DNA of 64,000 bases from Pigmentiphaga litoralis. Lineage in GTDB: Bacteria; Pseudomonadota; Gammaproteobacteria; Burkholderiales; Burkholderiaceae_B. The notes under the pieces were generated by a model. The model had not been told where the DNA came from and did not search any database. It worked only from the letters and a program-made list of their open reading frames with translations. Both the position numbers and the translations under genes were made by a program. The number at the start of each line of letters is the position of its first letter. The first letter of the stretch is position 1. Below, one piece after another: positions 12,201-20,048 of this stretch. The DNA is taken from the NCBI RefSeq assembly GCF_013408655.1, contig NZ_JACCBP010000002.1, positions 372,001 to 436,000 of the forward strand, given 5' to 3'.

Positions 12201-15200
12201 GAGGCAAGGTTGAACGCAGTGCAAGGGGTGAAAGCTGCAGTAGTGGTCGCCACAGATGCCCAACTTCTTGGCTACGTTACGGCGATGGCGGGTCACCATC
12301 TCGAAGTATCCAGCATTACCGCCCAATTGCGTCATGGCTTGCCGGATTACATGGTGCCAAGCTCGATAACGGTACTGGATGCCCTACCGCTGAATATCAA
12401 TGGGAAGGTTGACAGGAAAGCTTTGCCATTGCCGTCGTTCGAAACTGGCCTGATTCGTGACGTTCCACATTCCGGCCTTGAACGCCAACTTGCGGATATC
12501 TGGGCTGCCGTGCTTGGCGTCACTCGTGTCGGGCGATTCGACAATTTCTTTGAGTTAGGCGGGCATTCATTATTGGCGTTGAATTTGCTGGATCGTATAC
12601 GGGCTACTGGTCTGCAGGTCGAAGTTCGTACCTTATTCGAACATCCAATCCTCGCTGATTTTGCAAGTGCAGCATCCAGATCTTCCTTGGAAGAGAAGGT
12701 GAAGGTACCGCGGAACCTAATACCGGCGGGATGCACCGCGATAACCAAAGACATGCTGACGCTTATTGAGCTAGAGGACTCGCAGATTGCATGCATCGAG
12801 GCAGCCGTCCCTGGCGGCGCAGCCAACATCCAAGACATCTATCCATTGGCCCCGCTACAGGAAGGAATCTTTTTTCATCATATGCTCCAGCGCCAAGGCG
12901 ATGCGTATGTCACGCCAAGGCTGCTTAGTTTCGATACCAGACAACGCATCGAAAAGTTCATCACGGCATTCAACATGGTGATCCAGCGACACGACATCTT
13001 GCGGTCTGCAATTGTGTGGGAGGGCTTGATCGAGCCTGCACAGGTGGTTTACAGGCAGGCTGATCTGGGCATTGAATGGCTCGATGATCTTCGTGGCGAC
13101 ATCGCGTCAGCGCTCAGTGCCCGAGTTGACCCATCCTTCTACCGTATGGACGTTCAACGTGCACCGCTCGTGCGCGCGGTAGCTGCTCAAGATCCGAACA
13201 ACGACCGCTGGCTTCTTCAACTGCCCAGTCACCATCTGATACTCGATCACACCACACTCGATCAGATCATCTCGGAGGTGGCATTGATCCAAGAGGGCCG
13301 CATCGCTGAGTTGACAGATCCAATCCCGTACCGCCAAGTCGTTGCGCACGCGCGCTTAGGCGTCAGCGAAGCAGAGCATCGAAAATACTTTACGGAGATT
13401 TTAGCCGACGTCGACGAGCCCACTGCGCCGTTTGGATTGACGAATGTTTACAGTGGTGGACTGGATTCGGACGAGGCAGAACTGCGGTTGGACTCCGGCC
13501 TGTCCAAGCAAGTCCGTCAACGCTCGCAGCAATACGGGGTAAGCGCGGCAGCCTTGTTCCATTTGGCGTGGGGGCTAGTGCTAGCCAAAACTTCTGCCAA
13601 AGGCGACGACGTCGTTTTCGGAACGGTGCTGTTTGGCCGAATGGCGAGCGGCGCTGGAGCGCAGCGGGCTGTCGGATTGTTCATCAATACCTTGCCTATT
13701 CGCATCCGCTTTCTTCACCGGAACGTGCTGCAAAGCTTGAAGGAAACGCAGGCTGCGCTGGCGCAACTGCTCAATCACGAACACGCTAGTTTGTCATTGG
13801 CGCAGCGATGCAGCCAAGTACCTGCGGATGCACCCCTTTTCACCGCGCTTTTTAATTATCGCTACAGCGTTGAAGGCAAGTCAGATGTCCCGCCGCCAGG
13901 TCTGCAAGGCATTCAGTCGCTCGGTGGGACAGAACGGTCTAACTACCCGGTCGACATGTCCGTCGATGACCTAGGAGAAGGATTCCGACTAGTAGCCCAG
14001 GTTCCCGAGTCGATCGGTGCAGCCAGACTATGCCGCTATCTTGCTACGGCGGTGGCCGACGTTGTTGACGCCCTGTCGGTCCAACCGCAGCGTGCAATCG
14101 CCGCTCTGTCGATACTTTCGGATGGAGAGGCTAAGCACCTTCTACGACGCGGCGACAAGCGCAAGCCTGCTCAGAACCATTTGCCTGTCCATCGACTGTT
14201 TGAAAAAGTCGCGATGGAGCAACCCGCGACGCTTGCTGTCCTTTGCGGAAATGAGAGCCTCTCTTACGATGCCATCAATCGGAGGGCCAACATTCTTGCA
14301 CGGCATCTTGTCGCACGCGGCGTCACTTTGGAGTCGCGGGTAGGCCTTGCTTTGGAACGGTCTGCAGACATGGTCGTGGGCGTGTTGGCGGTGCTCAAGG
14401 CGGGAGGCGCCTACGTTCCCCTGGATCCCAACTACCCGCTAGATCGTCTAGTGCACATGCTCGCCGACAGTAGGGCAGACTTACTGCTGACTCAACGATC
14501 GCTAGCAAGTCAGCTACCGCGTCTGCCCTATGTAGGCCTCGTGGAACTCGATGACGTAGCGTGGGAATCTGACAGCATCCAGAACCTGGATGTCCAGGTA
14601 GACCTGCGCAATCTGGCTTATTTAATTTACACGTCAGGATCTACTGGAAAGCCTAAAGGAGTAGGTATATCGCACGGGAGCTTGGCCGAGCATGCTCGCG
14701 TCTCGGTGGGATTCTTTGCGCTGACACCTGCAGACAGGGTGCTGCAGTTCGCCACCTTGAATTTTGACGGTTGTATCGAGCAACTCTTTGCACCATTGAT
14801 TATTGGTGCGAGCGTGGTAATTCGCGGTGCAGCAGTCTGGGACAGCGAGACTTTCTACAAAGAGTTGATTCGTCAGCAAATTTCAGTCGTGGATCTGACC
14901 ACTGCCTATTGGATGCTTCTGGTTCAGGACTTCGCGCGTCGTGGCCTGACTGATTACGGAAGGCTGCGGCAGCTTCACGTTGGAGGCGAGGCGCTGCCAC
15001 CTGATGGGCTTAACGCGTGGCGGTTAGCTAATCTTTCCCACGTAAAATTACTCAATACTTATGGGCCGACAGAAGCGACGGTCACAGCGTCGGTTCTTGA
15101 TTGCAGTCCTTATGCAACCCAAATCAAGCCACTGCCGTCACGGATGTCCATTGGCCGAGCGCTAGAAGGTCGATCGCTGCAAGTCGTCGATCCAGCGCTT

Positions 15201-16775
15201 TCGCTAAGCCCTGTAGGGATCCCAGGCGAATTACTCATTGGAGGAGATCTGTTAGCGCGGGGCTACGTCAATCGCCCCGGCTTGACCGCAGAACGCTTTA
15301 TTGCGGACGAGTTTGGCGAGCCCGGGACGAGGCGATACCGGACCGGTGACCTTGTTTGCTGGAATGCTGAAAGCGAATTGGATTACCTGGGTAGGATCGA
15401 CGACCAAGTGAAGATCCGCGGTTTCCGGGTCGAGCCGGGAGAGATAGAGGCGGTAGTGCAGCAGGAGCGCAACGTCAGGCAGACTGTCGTTGTGCACAAG
15501 TCGCAAGCCAGCGGATCGCGTCTGATCGCTTATGTTGCGTTGGAGCGTGGAGAAGCAATAGATATCGACGAGCTGCGCAGGCGGATTGTCTTGCAGCTTC
15601 CCGACTACATGGTTCCGAGTCAATTCGTCATCGTCGATGAACTCCCTATGAGTCCGAACGGAAAAATCAACAAGAAGGCGCTGCCTGAACCGGTGCTGGA
15701 GATTCGGTCGACATATGAGGCACCGTTGGGCAACGAGGAGACAGCAGTGGCTGCAGTATGGGCCGACGTCCTTGGCCTGGCGCGCCTAGGGCGCCATGAC
15801 AACTTCTTCGAGTTGGGTGGGCATTCGCTCCTGGCTCTGAGGGCATTTCAAAAGATCAGAGAAATTCTTCCTGAACAAGGATTCGAGCTCGCCAGTCTTT
15901 ACGGCAATCCTACCGTTGCGACGTTCGTGGCAGCTAAGGAAAGAAAGCCGTCGATTCTTAAATTGAACCGATGCATGGCGGGCCGACCACCGCTGATCAT
16001 TTTGCATGATGGATGGGGCAGCGTGCTGGACTCCGCTTCCTTGGCACAGTCCCTGGGGGGGACCTGCAGCGTCCTTGGCCTGCCTTACTCGCTGGCAGCT
16101 TGCTCGACGGAAGTGCTACCCGAGGGCATGGCCGGCCTTGCGCTTAGGCATTGCGAACATCTCCTCTCTCTTGATTACTCCAGCTATCGGCTCGCCGGCT
16201 GGTGCCTGGGCGGAGCACTCGCACCCTTGGTAGCGAAGGAGCTGGTCAATCGTGGGAAGAAAGTTGACCTTGTCCTTGCGATCGATCCATTTGTACCGCA
16301 ACTAGCTCCACTTTCAGGCGCAGACTTTCAAACGCAGCTTCTTGATTTCTTGGCGATCTTGGTCCCTGTACAAACACACAAGGCCATGCTTAGGCAGTTC
16401 GACTTTGAGACGATGGTCAAGGGAGCGCATGATTCAAGCGATGTCGAACGAGTTATCGAGACCGTGCTTAGCAAGCTGAGTCAATCGGATCTGCATGAAT
16501 ACGGCAGCCTAACGCCGCCTGAGCTCTGCGACATGTTCCTCACTGCTCAATTTTTGGACGTCGCTTCCGCAACCGTTTGCGCGTCTCCTCTCATCAGTGA
16601 GCCGATGACTGTTTGGTGGTCAAGCAATCGTTCGCAGTTGGAGATTCGGCGTTTTTCTGATTGGGCTGCAAGGGGAGCAGTGCAGCACCGGCGCCTGCCA
16701 GAGAGCCATCTGGGGATCATTCGGGCGGCTACGTTGTTTGACGAGATAGGCGCGTTGATTCGTCGCCTGGACTGA
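6270..16775 (+). CDS. Terminal siderophore NRPS: C-A-PCP, E/C-A-PCP, E/C-A-PCP, thioesterase
   Basis: A start at 6270 gives 3501 aa. It has GGAGG 6 bases upstream and overlaps the previous gene by 14 bases. C1 has HHIVSDG near 164. A1 has the residues D-V-W-H-V-S-L-I-D-K, a standard Ser code. PCP1 is near 1021-1034. The second and third condensation domains carry the extended N-terminal His motif HHxxxxxGD (near 1131 and 2202) and SHHLxxDH (near 1248 and 2320), the mark of dual epimerisation/condensation domains, so residues 1 and 2 of this protein are probably D. A2 (D-V-W-N-I-G-L-I-H-K) and A3 (D-G-E-D-H-G-T-V-T-K) are not codes I can assign; with the N-monooxygenase and formyltransferase nearby, at least one probably loads N5-formyl-N5-hydroxyornithine. 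PCP3 is near 3177-3190. The C-terminal thioesterase (about 3230-3500) has GWCLGG with Cys at 3312 in the nucleophile position, Asp in AIDPF and His in ESHLG. Confidence 0.93.
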   Translation: MNPSNHNNEPGFGISLLTQRTPTGSVQGNVPVTQSGSQQQLWFLQRLDPALTAYNLPSAFRLAGALSVTALSRALQAVVEKHGILRTRFYESDGVPMQCTLPTSAPVLEFVDLSLHHPSARQSLLETNVAGITDHQFDLTSGVPLVARLVRMDAEVHILAVCMHHIVSDGWSNQILIRDLARAYQLACPHQEEVQLDPLPLQFTDFAVWQRNQIDSGAFAKDIDYWNNYLGKDVPPLELPLDFKRPDAQTFSGSAVEFDLGPVVAEQLNLLCRQEKCTPFVALFAAWQLVLSRVSGQPDFAVGVPTSGRTHPEVQDLIGFFVTTQAFMSRAASSSTVRDLCRAVRSDAIAALRHADAPIDLIMAARPERRELNRSPIFQVLFGLQVANSSQRLSLDGLQVEPIRFKQDGAKYELALEMTVVDTTVRGRLEFNTDLFTEATARRLSGYYLSVLKGMTAGGDCLLAAIDMLDDTDTAELRAWSENPQDYGEMVAVHRLFESCAKRRPHSIAVVFEREALTYRELDARSNRLANRLLCMGVGADAKIGVVMNRSVDMVAALLAILKAGAAYVPLDPDYPRDRLAFMVADSGVKLLLTQSVIRDRTWMGDGVHVVDVDLVSLDDVSDSNPTVDVHSKSLAYVIYTSGSTGRPKGVGNSHGALFNRLAWMQQAYRLDESDTIIQKTPYSFDVSVWEFFWPLMIGARLLVAGPGDHRDPARLVDLIIREQVTTIHFVPSMLQAFLEFPGAQTCTSIRRIVCSGEALPAESQLKVWKLLPRATLYNLYGPTEAAIDVTHWTCVNEQRNHVPIGSPIGNVTTHVLDNTMRRVPCGVAGELYLGGVGLARGYEGRQGLTAERFVADPTANEGGRLYRTGDLARWNAEGHLEYLGRLDHQVKIRGFRIELGELEAILLAQPEVREAVVVARRDQEERRLVGYVSLAPDHSVDAIALKQRLVASLPDHMVPSAIVLLDKLPLNSNGKVDRNALPEPEYASEDAYEAPNGETEQALARMWADMLGVARVGRKDNFFRLGGHSLLALRLLGQMQSNGYHANVRDLFANPVLSNFATSIRSDPAKPPSVSPNPIPMNCSAITPEMLTLVDLEAHQIRDIEANVPGGAANIQDIYPLVPLQEGILFHHRLQLQGDAYVTPRLLAFDSKDRLERFIASFNKVIQRHDILRTAVRWEGLPEPVQVVYRKAELQMEWLQAEGDVSARLNAMVDPQCHRLDVRHAPMIRAIAARDEVANRWLLQLPSHHLVMDHTTLEHIVDEIRVIEEGRECELSDPVGFRQFVADIRSNADKAGDIAFFAEMLGDVTEPTMPFGCNDVHGTGARTEVARLSLDVALCETLRQQAKRHGVTAAAVFHLAWGIVLSRTAGTDDPVFGTVLFGRMQESSGASQALGLFINTLPIRIQAHAQDVVQSLLNTQGCLNGLMRHEHASLALAQRCSGVSGAVPLFSSLLNYRHIRSSERDGHAVRWEGIELLASHERSNYPISMSIDDSGLGFDLVAHADVSVGASRLCGFLQTALEGLAEALSDGQSHPMRHLSILNEQERHQLRGWMSNPANDESAMPVHLAFQRQARARPAATALIFNSRSVSYGALNGTANVLAHRLIKWGVRHEVRVGVFMDRSIEMIVALLAILKAGGTYVPLDPDYPTDRLSYMVEDSGTVLLLSQAHLRGRLPAVATIPVHDVDLQELARMHEDDPSIATHGEHLAYLIYTSGSTGQPKGVAVRHLGLAICMEWMQETYVLTQSDTVLHKAPFSFDVSVWEIFWPLSVGARLVIAAPGDQRDPVRITKLIVDHDVSVLNFVPSMLQAFLANESIEMATRLRYIICGGEAMPAATRSDAIRRLRGVSLQNLYGPTETTIHVTQYSCRDDGESLVPIGRPVSGTQVYVLDANMELVPRGVEGELFIGGALLARGYLNRQALSAERFVANPHGELGDRLYRTGDLVRWREDGELQYLGRLDHQVKIRGLRIELGEVEARLNAVQGVKAAVVVATDAQLLGYVTAMAGHHLEVSSITAQLRHGLPDYMVPSSITVLDALPLNINGKVDRKALPLPSFETGLIRDVPHSGLERQLADIWAAVLGVTRVGRFDNFFELGGHSLLALNLLDRIRATGLQVEVRTLFEHPILADFASAASRSSLEEKVKVPRNLIPAGCTAITKDMLTLIELEDSQIACIEAAVPGGAANIQDIYPLAPLQEGIFFHHMLQRQGDAYVTPRLLSFDTRQRIEKFITAFNMVIQRHDILRSAIVWEGLIEPAQVVYRQADLGIEWLDDLRGDIASALSARVDPSFYRMDVQRAPLVRAVAAQDPNNDRWLLQLPSHHLILDHTTLDQIISEVALIQEGRIAELTDPIPYRQVVAHARLGVSEAEHRKYFTEILADVDEPTAPFGLTNVYSGGLDSDEAELRLDSGLSKQVRQRSQQYGVSAAALFHLAWGLVLAKTSAKGDDVVFGTVLFGRMASGAGAQRAVGLFINTLPIRIRFLHRNVLQSLKETQAALAQLLNHEHASLSLAQRCSQVPADAPLFTALFNYRYSVEGKSDVPPPGLQGIQSLGGTERSNYPVDMSVDDLGEGFRLVAQVPESIGAARLCRYLATAVADVVDALSVQPQRAIAALSILSDGEAKHLLRRGDKRKPAQNHLPVHRLFEKVAMEQPATLAVLCGNESLSYDAINRRANILARHLVARGVTLESRVGLALERSADMVVGVLAVLKAGGAYVPLDPNYPLDRLVHMLADSRADLLLTQRSLASQLPRLPYVGLVELDDVAWESDSIQNLDVQVDLRNLAYLIYTSGSTGKPKGVGISHGSLAEHARVSVGFFALTPADRVLQFATLNFDGCIEQLFAPLIIGASVVIRGAAVWDSETFYKELIRQQISVVDLTTAYWMLLVQDFARRGLTDYGRLRQLHVGGEALPPDGLNAWRLANLSHVKLLNTYGPTEATVTASVLDCSPYATQIKPLPSRMSIGRALEGRSLQVVDPALSLSPVGIPGELLIGGDLLARGYVNRPGLTAERFIADEFGEPGTRRYRTGDLVCWNAESELDYLGRIDDQVKIRGFRVEPGEIEAVVQQERNVRQTVVVHKSQASGSRLIAYVALERGEAIDIDELRRRIVLQLPDYMVPSQFVIVDELPMSPNGKINKKALPEPVLEIRSTYEAPLGNEETAVAAVWADVLGLARLGRHDNFFELGGHSLLALRAFQKIREILPEQGFELASLYGNPTVATFVAAKERKPSILKLNRCMAGRPPLIILHDGWGSVLDSASLAQSLGGTCSVLGLPYSLAACSTEVLPEGMAGLALRHCEHLLSLDYSSYRLAGWCLGGALAPLVAKELVNRGKKVDLVLAIDPFVPQLAPLSGADFQTQLLDFLAILVPVQTHKAMLRQFDFETMVKGAHDSSDVERVIETVLSKLSQSDLHEYGSLTPPELCDMFLTAQFLDVASATVCASPLISEPMTVWWSSNRSQLEIRRFSDWAARGAVQHRRLPESHLGIIRAATLFDEIGALIRRLD

Positions 16776-16781
16776 CGCGGA

Positions 16782-16818
16782 ATTGACGTCGGGCCGGCTG
16801 TAACAGCTCGACGTCAAT
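16782..16818. terminator. Inverted repeat between convergent NRPS and TonB receptor genes
   Basis: ATTGACGTCG at 16782-16791 pairs perfectly with CGACGTCAAT at 16809-16818. The loop holds a smaller GCTGT-A-ACAGC hairpin. It lies 7 bases after the NRPS stop and 88 bases from the receptor stop. There is no strong T-run, so a bidirectional terminator is likely but not certain. Confidence 0.45.
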
Positions 16819-16905
16819 CATCCTCACGTCCTGCACGCCTATTTCCGGTTGCTCATGGCATGGAATTCAAGCGCTCGTGGATGAAGAACTGCGCAGATCT
16901 TGCAG

Positions 16906-19086
16906 TCACCACGTGTACGTAGCAGTGGCAGTGAGTGTTCGACGCTCGCCAAAGTCCCAGCTCCCGAGCCCCGTCGAAAAATAGCGTCGGTCGAAGAGAT
17001 TTGTCGCGTTCACCGCCAAGCGCCAATGTGAGTTGACGTGGTACCTCACGCTGGCGTCGACCAATGTGTGTCCGCCTTGTCGCGAGGTGTTCGAAGAGTC
17101 GTTCCACCGCTTACCAACGTAACGCGCTCCAACGCCGACATTCATGTCGTTTACAAGTGGACTCGTCATCTTGTAATTGAGCCACAGAGAGGCAAGCTGC
17201 TTGGGAATTCTTACCGGTGCGAGACCTTCCCTCACATACCAGGTATTGCCCTTTACCCCCTCTGCATCGGTGTAACTAAACGCCGTCGTCAGCGAAAGTC
17301 TCTTGGTGATGTCGCCCTTGATTTCCAACTCAACGCCTCTCGACCGCATTTTTCCGACCTGAGCGCGAGTATTGGTAGTTGGATCGGTCACGATCATATT
17401 GGTCTTGTTGAGATCGTAGACCGCGGCTGTGACCAGAAGCCTGCGGTTTGCTGGTTGAAACTTGACGCCCGCTTCCCACTGATTGCCCTTTGTGGCCTTC
17501 GCTTCAAAGTCATCGTAAACACCAATGGCTGGTTGAAATGAGGTGCCATAGCTGACGTAGGGTGCCCAGCCGTTCGGAGCAAGATAGGTAATTCCGGAAC
17601 GGCCTGTCAGAGCACGGTCGCGGTTTTTATCCGTAGCACCGCCCATAGGCGCTACCCTGCCGCTCACGTCGTCATGGCGTCCAGAGAGAGTAACAAGCCA
17701 TCGTTCGCCGAATTTCATCTGGTCCTGAATGTACGTTCCGACGCTGTTGAGCCTATAAGGGCCAAGCACTTCCCCTAGAGTGCTCGGTGATGGAATCGGA
17801 AGGTAGATGGGGTTGTACAAATCCAGGTTTGGCGCGAGGCCTTCCAACTCCTGTTGACCGCCTTTGAAGGTCGTCCAATCCACGCCAGCGATCACGCGAT
17901 GAGCCAATACGCCGGTGCGCAGATTTGCTTCGATAAAGCTGTCCAACGTGTTTTGTTCGATATCCCCGGTCGTATGGATCGCCCCACGGGTGATGGTCCT
18001 GCCGTCATCTTGCAGGTTAGCGGGACGTATATGACGCTTGTTGACACTGCGGTCCGAATATCGATAGTTCTGCCTCAAGCCCCATGTCTCGTTGACGTCA
18101 TGGCGGATTTCGTAACCTACGCTCCAGCCCTTTTGCACGATACGGCTGAACCTGGGGTCCCCCTGACGCACGTTGGTAGGATTGCCGCTTGCATCTAGCT
18201 CGAAGCCGTAATCGTCGCCTGCAGAATGCCTGGTCGTCGATGCCAAGACCGTCACCGATGTCGCAGCGCTAGGCTGCCACCGAAAGGACGGAGCGAAATA
18301 GTCACGATACGTTTTGACCGACTCGCCAGTGGGGTATCTTGCCTGATCGTCACCTGCACGCTTCACCCCTACGAAGCGAAAGGACATCGTGTCGTTGATG
18401 CGATCGCCGTAGTCAAAGGCAGCTTGCTTGTGTCGGAAGCTTCCGAACTGCGCGCGCAGTTCTCGGATCGGATTCGCGAGCGATGGGCGTTTGCTGACGC
18501 CATTGATGATGCCCCCGACATCGCCTTGTCCATAGGTAGCCGAAGCCGGGCCACGAAGCACCTCGATGCGTTCTAAGCCGAATACCTCGGTTACCGGTGC
18601 GATATCAATGAAATCCAGTTGAGGTATCCCGTCCAGATACCTACTGAACGTACCGTTTTGGAAGCCGCGTATCGAACTGAAGTTGTAGCCTCGTTCGTCA
18701 TGGCCGTACGTTCTGGTCGAAACGCCGGGGGTGTAATTCAGCGCGTCTTCAATGTCACGCATGCCCTTGGCGTCAATCTCTTCAGCTCCGATAACAGACA
18801 CCGATTGCGGGACTTCGGTGATCGGCGTGTCAGCCTTGACGCCCGTTGCACTGCGCATCGCTGCGTATCCGACAACAGGCGATGAAGCGGTCTCCTTTTC
18901 AACTGCGCCTTCAACAGCGATTTCCGGCAAAGTGGCAGACGATCTCGCTGAGTTTTCCGAGTTCGATGCCGCGACCGCCGTATTTGTCGCGACCAGACTT
19001 ACCAACAATGCTCGAACTGCTGTACTTAAAGCCGCTAACTGCCACTGTTGGACTTCCCGTCGAATAGAAGTTGGGTCTGGGACCAT
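16906..19086 (-). CDS. TonB-dependent ferric-siderophore receptor
   Basis: This 726-aa outer-membrane receptor has a long signal region (hydrophobic stretch around residues 18-40, probable cleavage after AVAA). The plug domain contains TEVPQSVSVIG and RIEVLRGPASATYGQGDVGG. A 22-strand-type barrel ends in an aromatic residue (YTW), as expected for BAM-inserted proteins. The NLFDRRYF block near the C-terminus is typical of FpvA/FhuE-class receptors. The N-terminus has no secretin/TonB-short signalling domain, so it should not itself signal to an anti-sigma factor. It is convergent with the NRPS genes and transcribed alone. A TAAAC-N16-CGT promoter candidate lies 81 bases upstream. By context it should import the product of the adjacent synthetases. 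Base composition is lower in GC than the genes after 20 kb. Confidence 0.92.
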   Translation of the reverse strand: MVPDPTSIRREVQQWQLAALSTAVRALLVSLVATNTAVAASNSENSARSSATLPEIAVEGAVEKETASSPVVGYAAMRSATGVKADTPITEVPQSVSVIGAEEIDAKGMRDIEDALNYTPGVSTRTYGHDERGYNFSSIRGFQNGTFSRYLDGIPQLDFIDIAPVTEVFGLERIEVLRGPASATYGQGDVGGIINGVSKRPSLANPIRELRAQFGSFRHKQAAFDYGDRINDTMSFRFVGVKRAGDDQARYPTGESVKTYRDYFAPSFRWQPSAATSVTVLASTTRHSAGDDYGFELDASGNPTNVRQGDPRFSRIVQKGWSVGYEIRHDVNETWGLRQNYRYSDRSVNKRHIRPANLQDDGRTITRGAIHTTGDIEQNTLDSFIEANLRTGVLAHRVIAGVDWTTFKGGQQELEGLAPNLDLYNPIYLPIPSPSTLGEVLGPYRLNSVGTYIQDQMKFGERWLVTLSGRHDDVSGRVAPMGGATDKNRDRALTGRSGITYLAPNGWAPYVSYGTSFQPAIGVYDDFEAKATKGNQWEAGVKFQPANRRLLVTAAVYDLNKTNMIVTDPTTNTRAQVGKMRSRGVELEIKGDITKRLSLTTAFSYTDAEGVKGNTWYVREGLAPVRIPKQLASLWLNYKMTSPLVNDMNVGVGARYVGKRWNDSSNTSRQGGHTLVDASVRYHVNSHWRLAVNATNLFDRRYFSTGLGSWDFGERRTLTATATYTW

Positions 19087-19166
19087 AGATGGACACTCCG
19101 CAAGATATTATGGCTCGGCAAAGAAAATGGCGAACCAACCAGGTCGGATGACCGGGCACCTGCGAG

Positions 19167-19190
19167 ACGTGTCGAAGCTAGACGCGTTTA
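19167..19190 (-). promoter_or_regulatory. Candidate iron-starvation ECF promoter of the TonB receptor
   Basis: On the minus strand TAAAC (19190-19186) is followed by 16 bases and then CGT (19169-19167). It is one of five identical-architecture sites in the siderophore locus. PvdS-type promoters are TAAAT-N16/17-CGT. The matching ECF sigma gene is not in the window. Confidence 0.6.
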
Positions 19191-19503
19191 GGTTGCGTCA
19201 CGCGCAATTTGTCATAGTGACTTTTTGATCTCTGATTTGGACCCGGTTGTCGTCTACAAGCCAAGGCATGATGCGACGTGTTGTTAGACGGCCTCGGAAA
19301 CCGGCGTGGAAGTAGCGTGACTTCACGAAACTACTTCTGTTTTGGCAAGTTCATCGCACCTGCTGTATAGCACTCGTGACCGACACCGCTTGGTTCAAGA
19401 CGTCATCTGCGGAGAGAGGCGTGTTATCCAGAAAAATTGCGTAGTAAGCAAACGCTTCGGGAGGCGCCCCAACGGTGATTTACGAGGCAGAGAAGTCAAT
19501 GAA

Positions 19504-19561
19504 ATGCGTGAAACGCATATTCAAATAGCCTACTTTGCGTGAGAAGCTTTGCGTGCGAAGC
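19504..19561. promoter_or_regulatory. Inverted repeat and tandem iterons upstream of the XRE regulator
   Basis: ATGCGT-GAA-ACGCAT (19504-19518) is a perfect inverted repeat. It is followed by two 14-bp direct repeats, TTTGCGTGAGAAGC (19534-19547) and TTTGCGTGCGAAGC (19548-19561), ending 22 bases before the regulator start. All copies share GCGT, so this looks like an autoregulatory operator. The rest of the 19087-19583 gap holds the receptor promoter candidate (19167-19190) and a CGTGA-CT-TCACG hairpin at 19316-19327. No gene is seen there. Confidence 0.4.
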
Positions 19562-19583
19562 AAGCCAATCTGACAATGGAAAC

Positions 19584-19946
19584 ATGCATATCGGAGAAGC
19601 CCTTCGCACAATTCGCGTGCGCCAAGGCAGGACTCAGGAGTCCGTTGCGCTTGACGTGGGCTTCAATTCGGCCAATCTGTCGCGATTGGAATGTGGTGGC
19701 CAAGGTGTCACGCTGGACCGCCTGATGGCCTTGGCTGCCTCTTTGAAAGTGAGGGCGTCCGATCTCGTCAAGATGATCGAAGGGCCAGCCGCAATTGGTG
19801 GAGTACAGCTGCAGGAAGAAGAAATTGCCTATGCCGACGACATTCAGGCCTTGTGTCGGGCGTACGGCAGCCTGGACGCCCATTACCGCATGATTGGGCT
19901 GATGATGATCCGGGATCTGGCGAAAGCTCAGCGCACAGCCAAATAG
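19584..19946 (+). CDS. Small XRE-family (Cro/CI-like HTH) transcriptional regulator
   Basis: The protein is 120 aa from the ATG at 19584 (MHIGEALRTIR). A longer in-frame ATG at 19539 lies inside a tandem repeat and precedes the helix-turn-helix by an unlikely tail, so it was not chosen. Residues 2-60 form a canonical five-helix HTH_3 domain (RTQESVALDVGFNSANLSRLECG is the recognition region). The rest is an uncharacterised helical tail with an acidic QEEEIAYADD segment, perhaps for dimerisation. It diverges from the TonB receptor and is convergent with the N-monooxygenase, which suggests local control of the siderophore genes or their boundary. The operator-like repeats just upstream fit autoregulation. 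It is not the ECF sigma factor that the shared promoter motif calls for. Confidence 0.8.
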   Translation: MHIGEALRTIRVRQGRTQESVALDVGFNSANLSRLECGGQGVTLDRLMALAASLKVRASDLVKMIEGPAAIGGVQLQEEEIAYADDIQALCRAYGSLDAHYRMIGLMMIRDLAKAQRTAK

Positions 19947-20048
19947 TGGCGGAATGTATGGCTGTTGCATGAACACGTGCCGAGCGGCGTCGAAGTTGCG
20001 ATAGAGCAAGCTTCTGCCACATGAGCACGCATTCGCCCGGCTGGGCGC

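Noticed and set aside
19539..19583. Upstream ATG for the XRE regulator
   Set aside because: It falls inside the 14-bp tandem repeats and adds residues outside the HTH domain; ATG 19584 gives a normal N-terminus.
20034..20047. CGCCC-GGCT-GGGCG hairpin next to the monooxygenase stop
   Set aside because: Short stem without a T-run on either strand; not enough to call a terminator.
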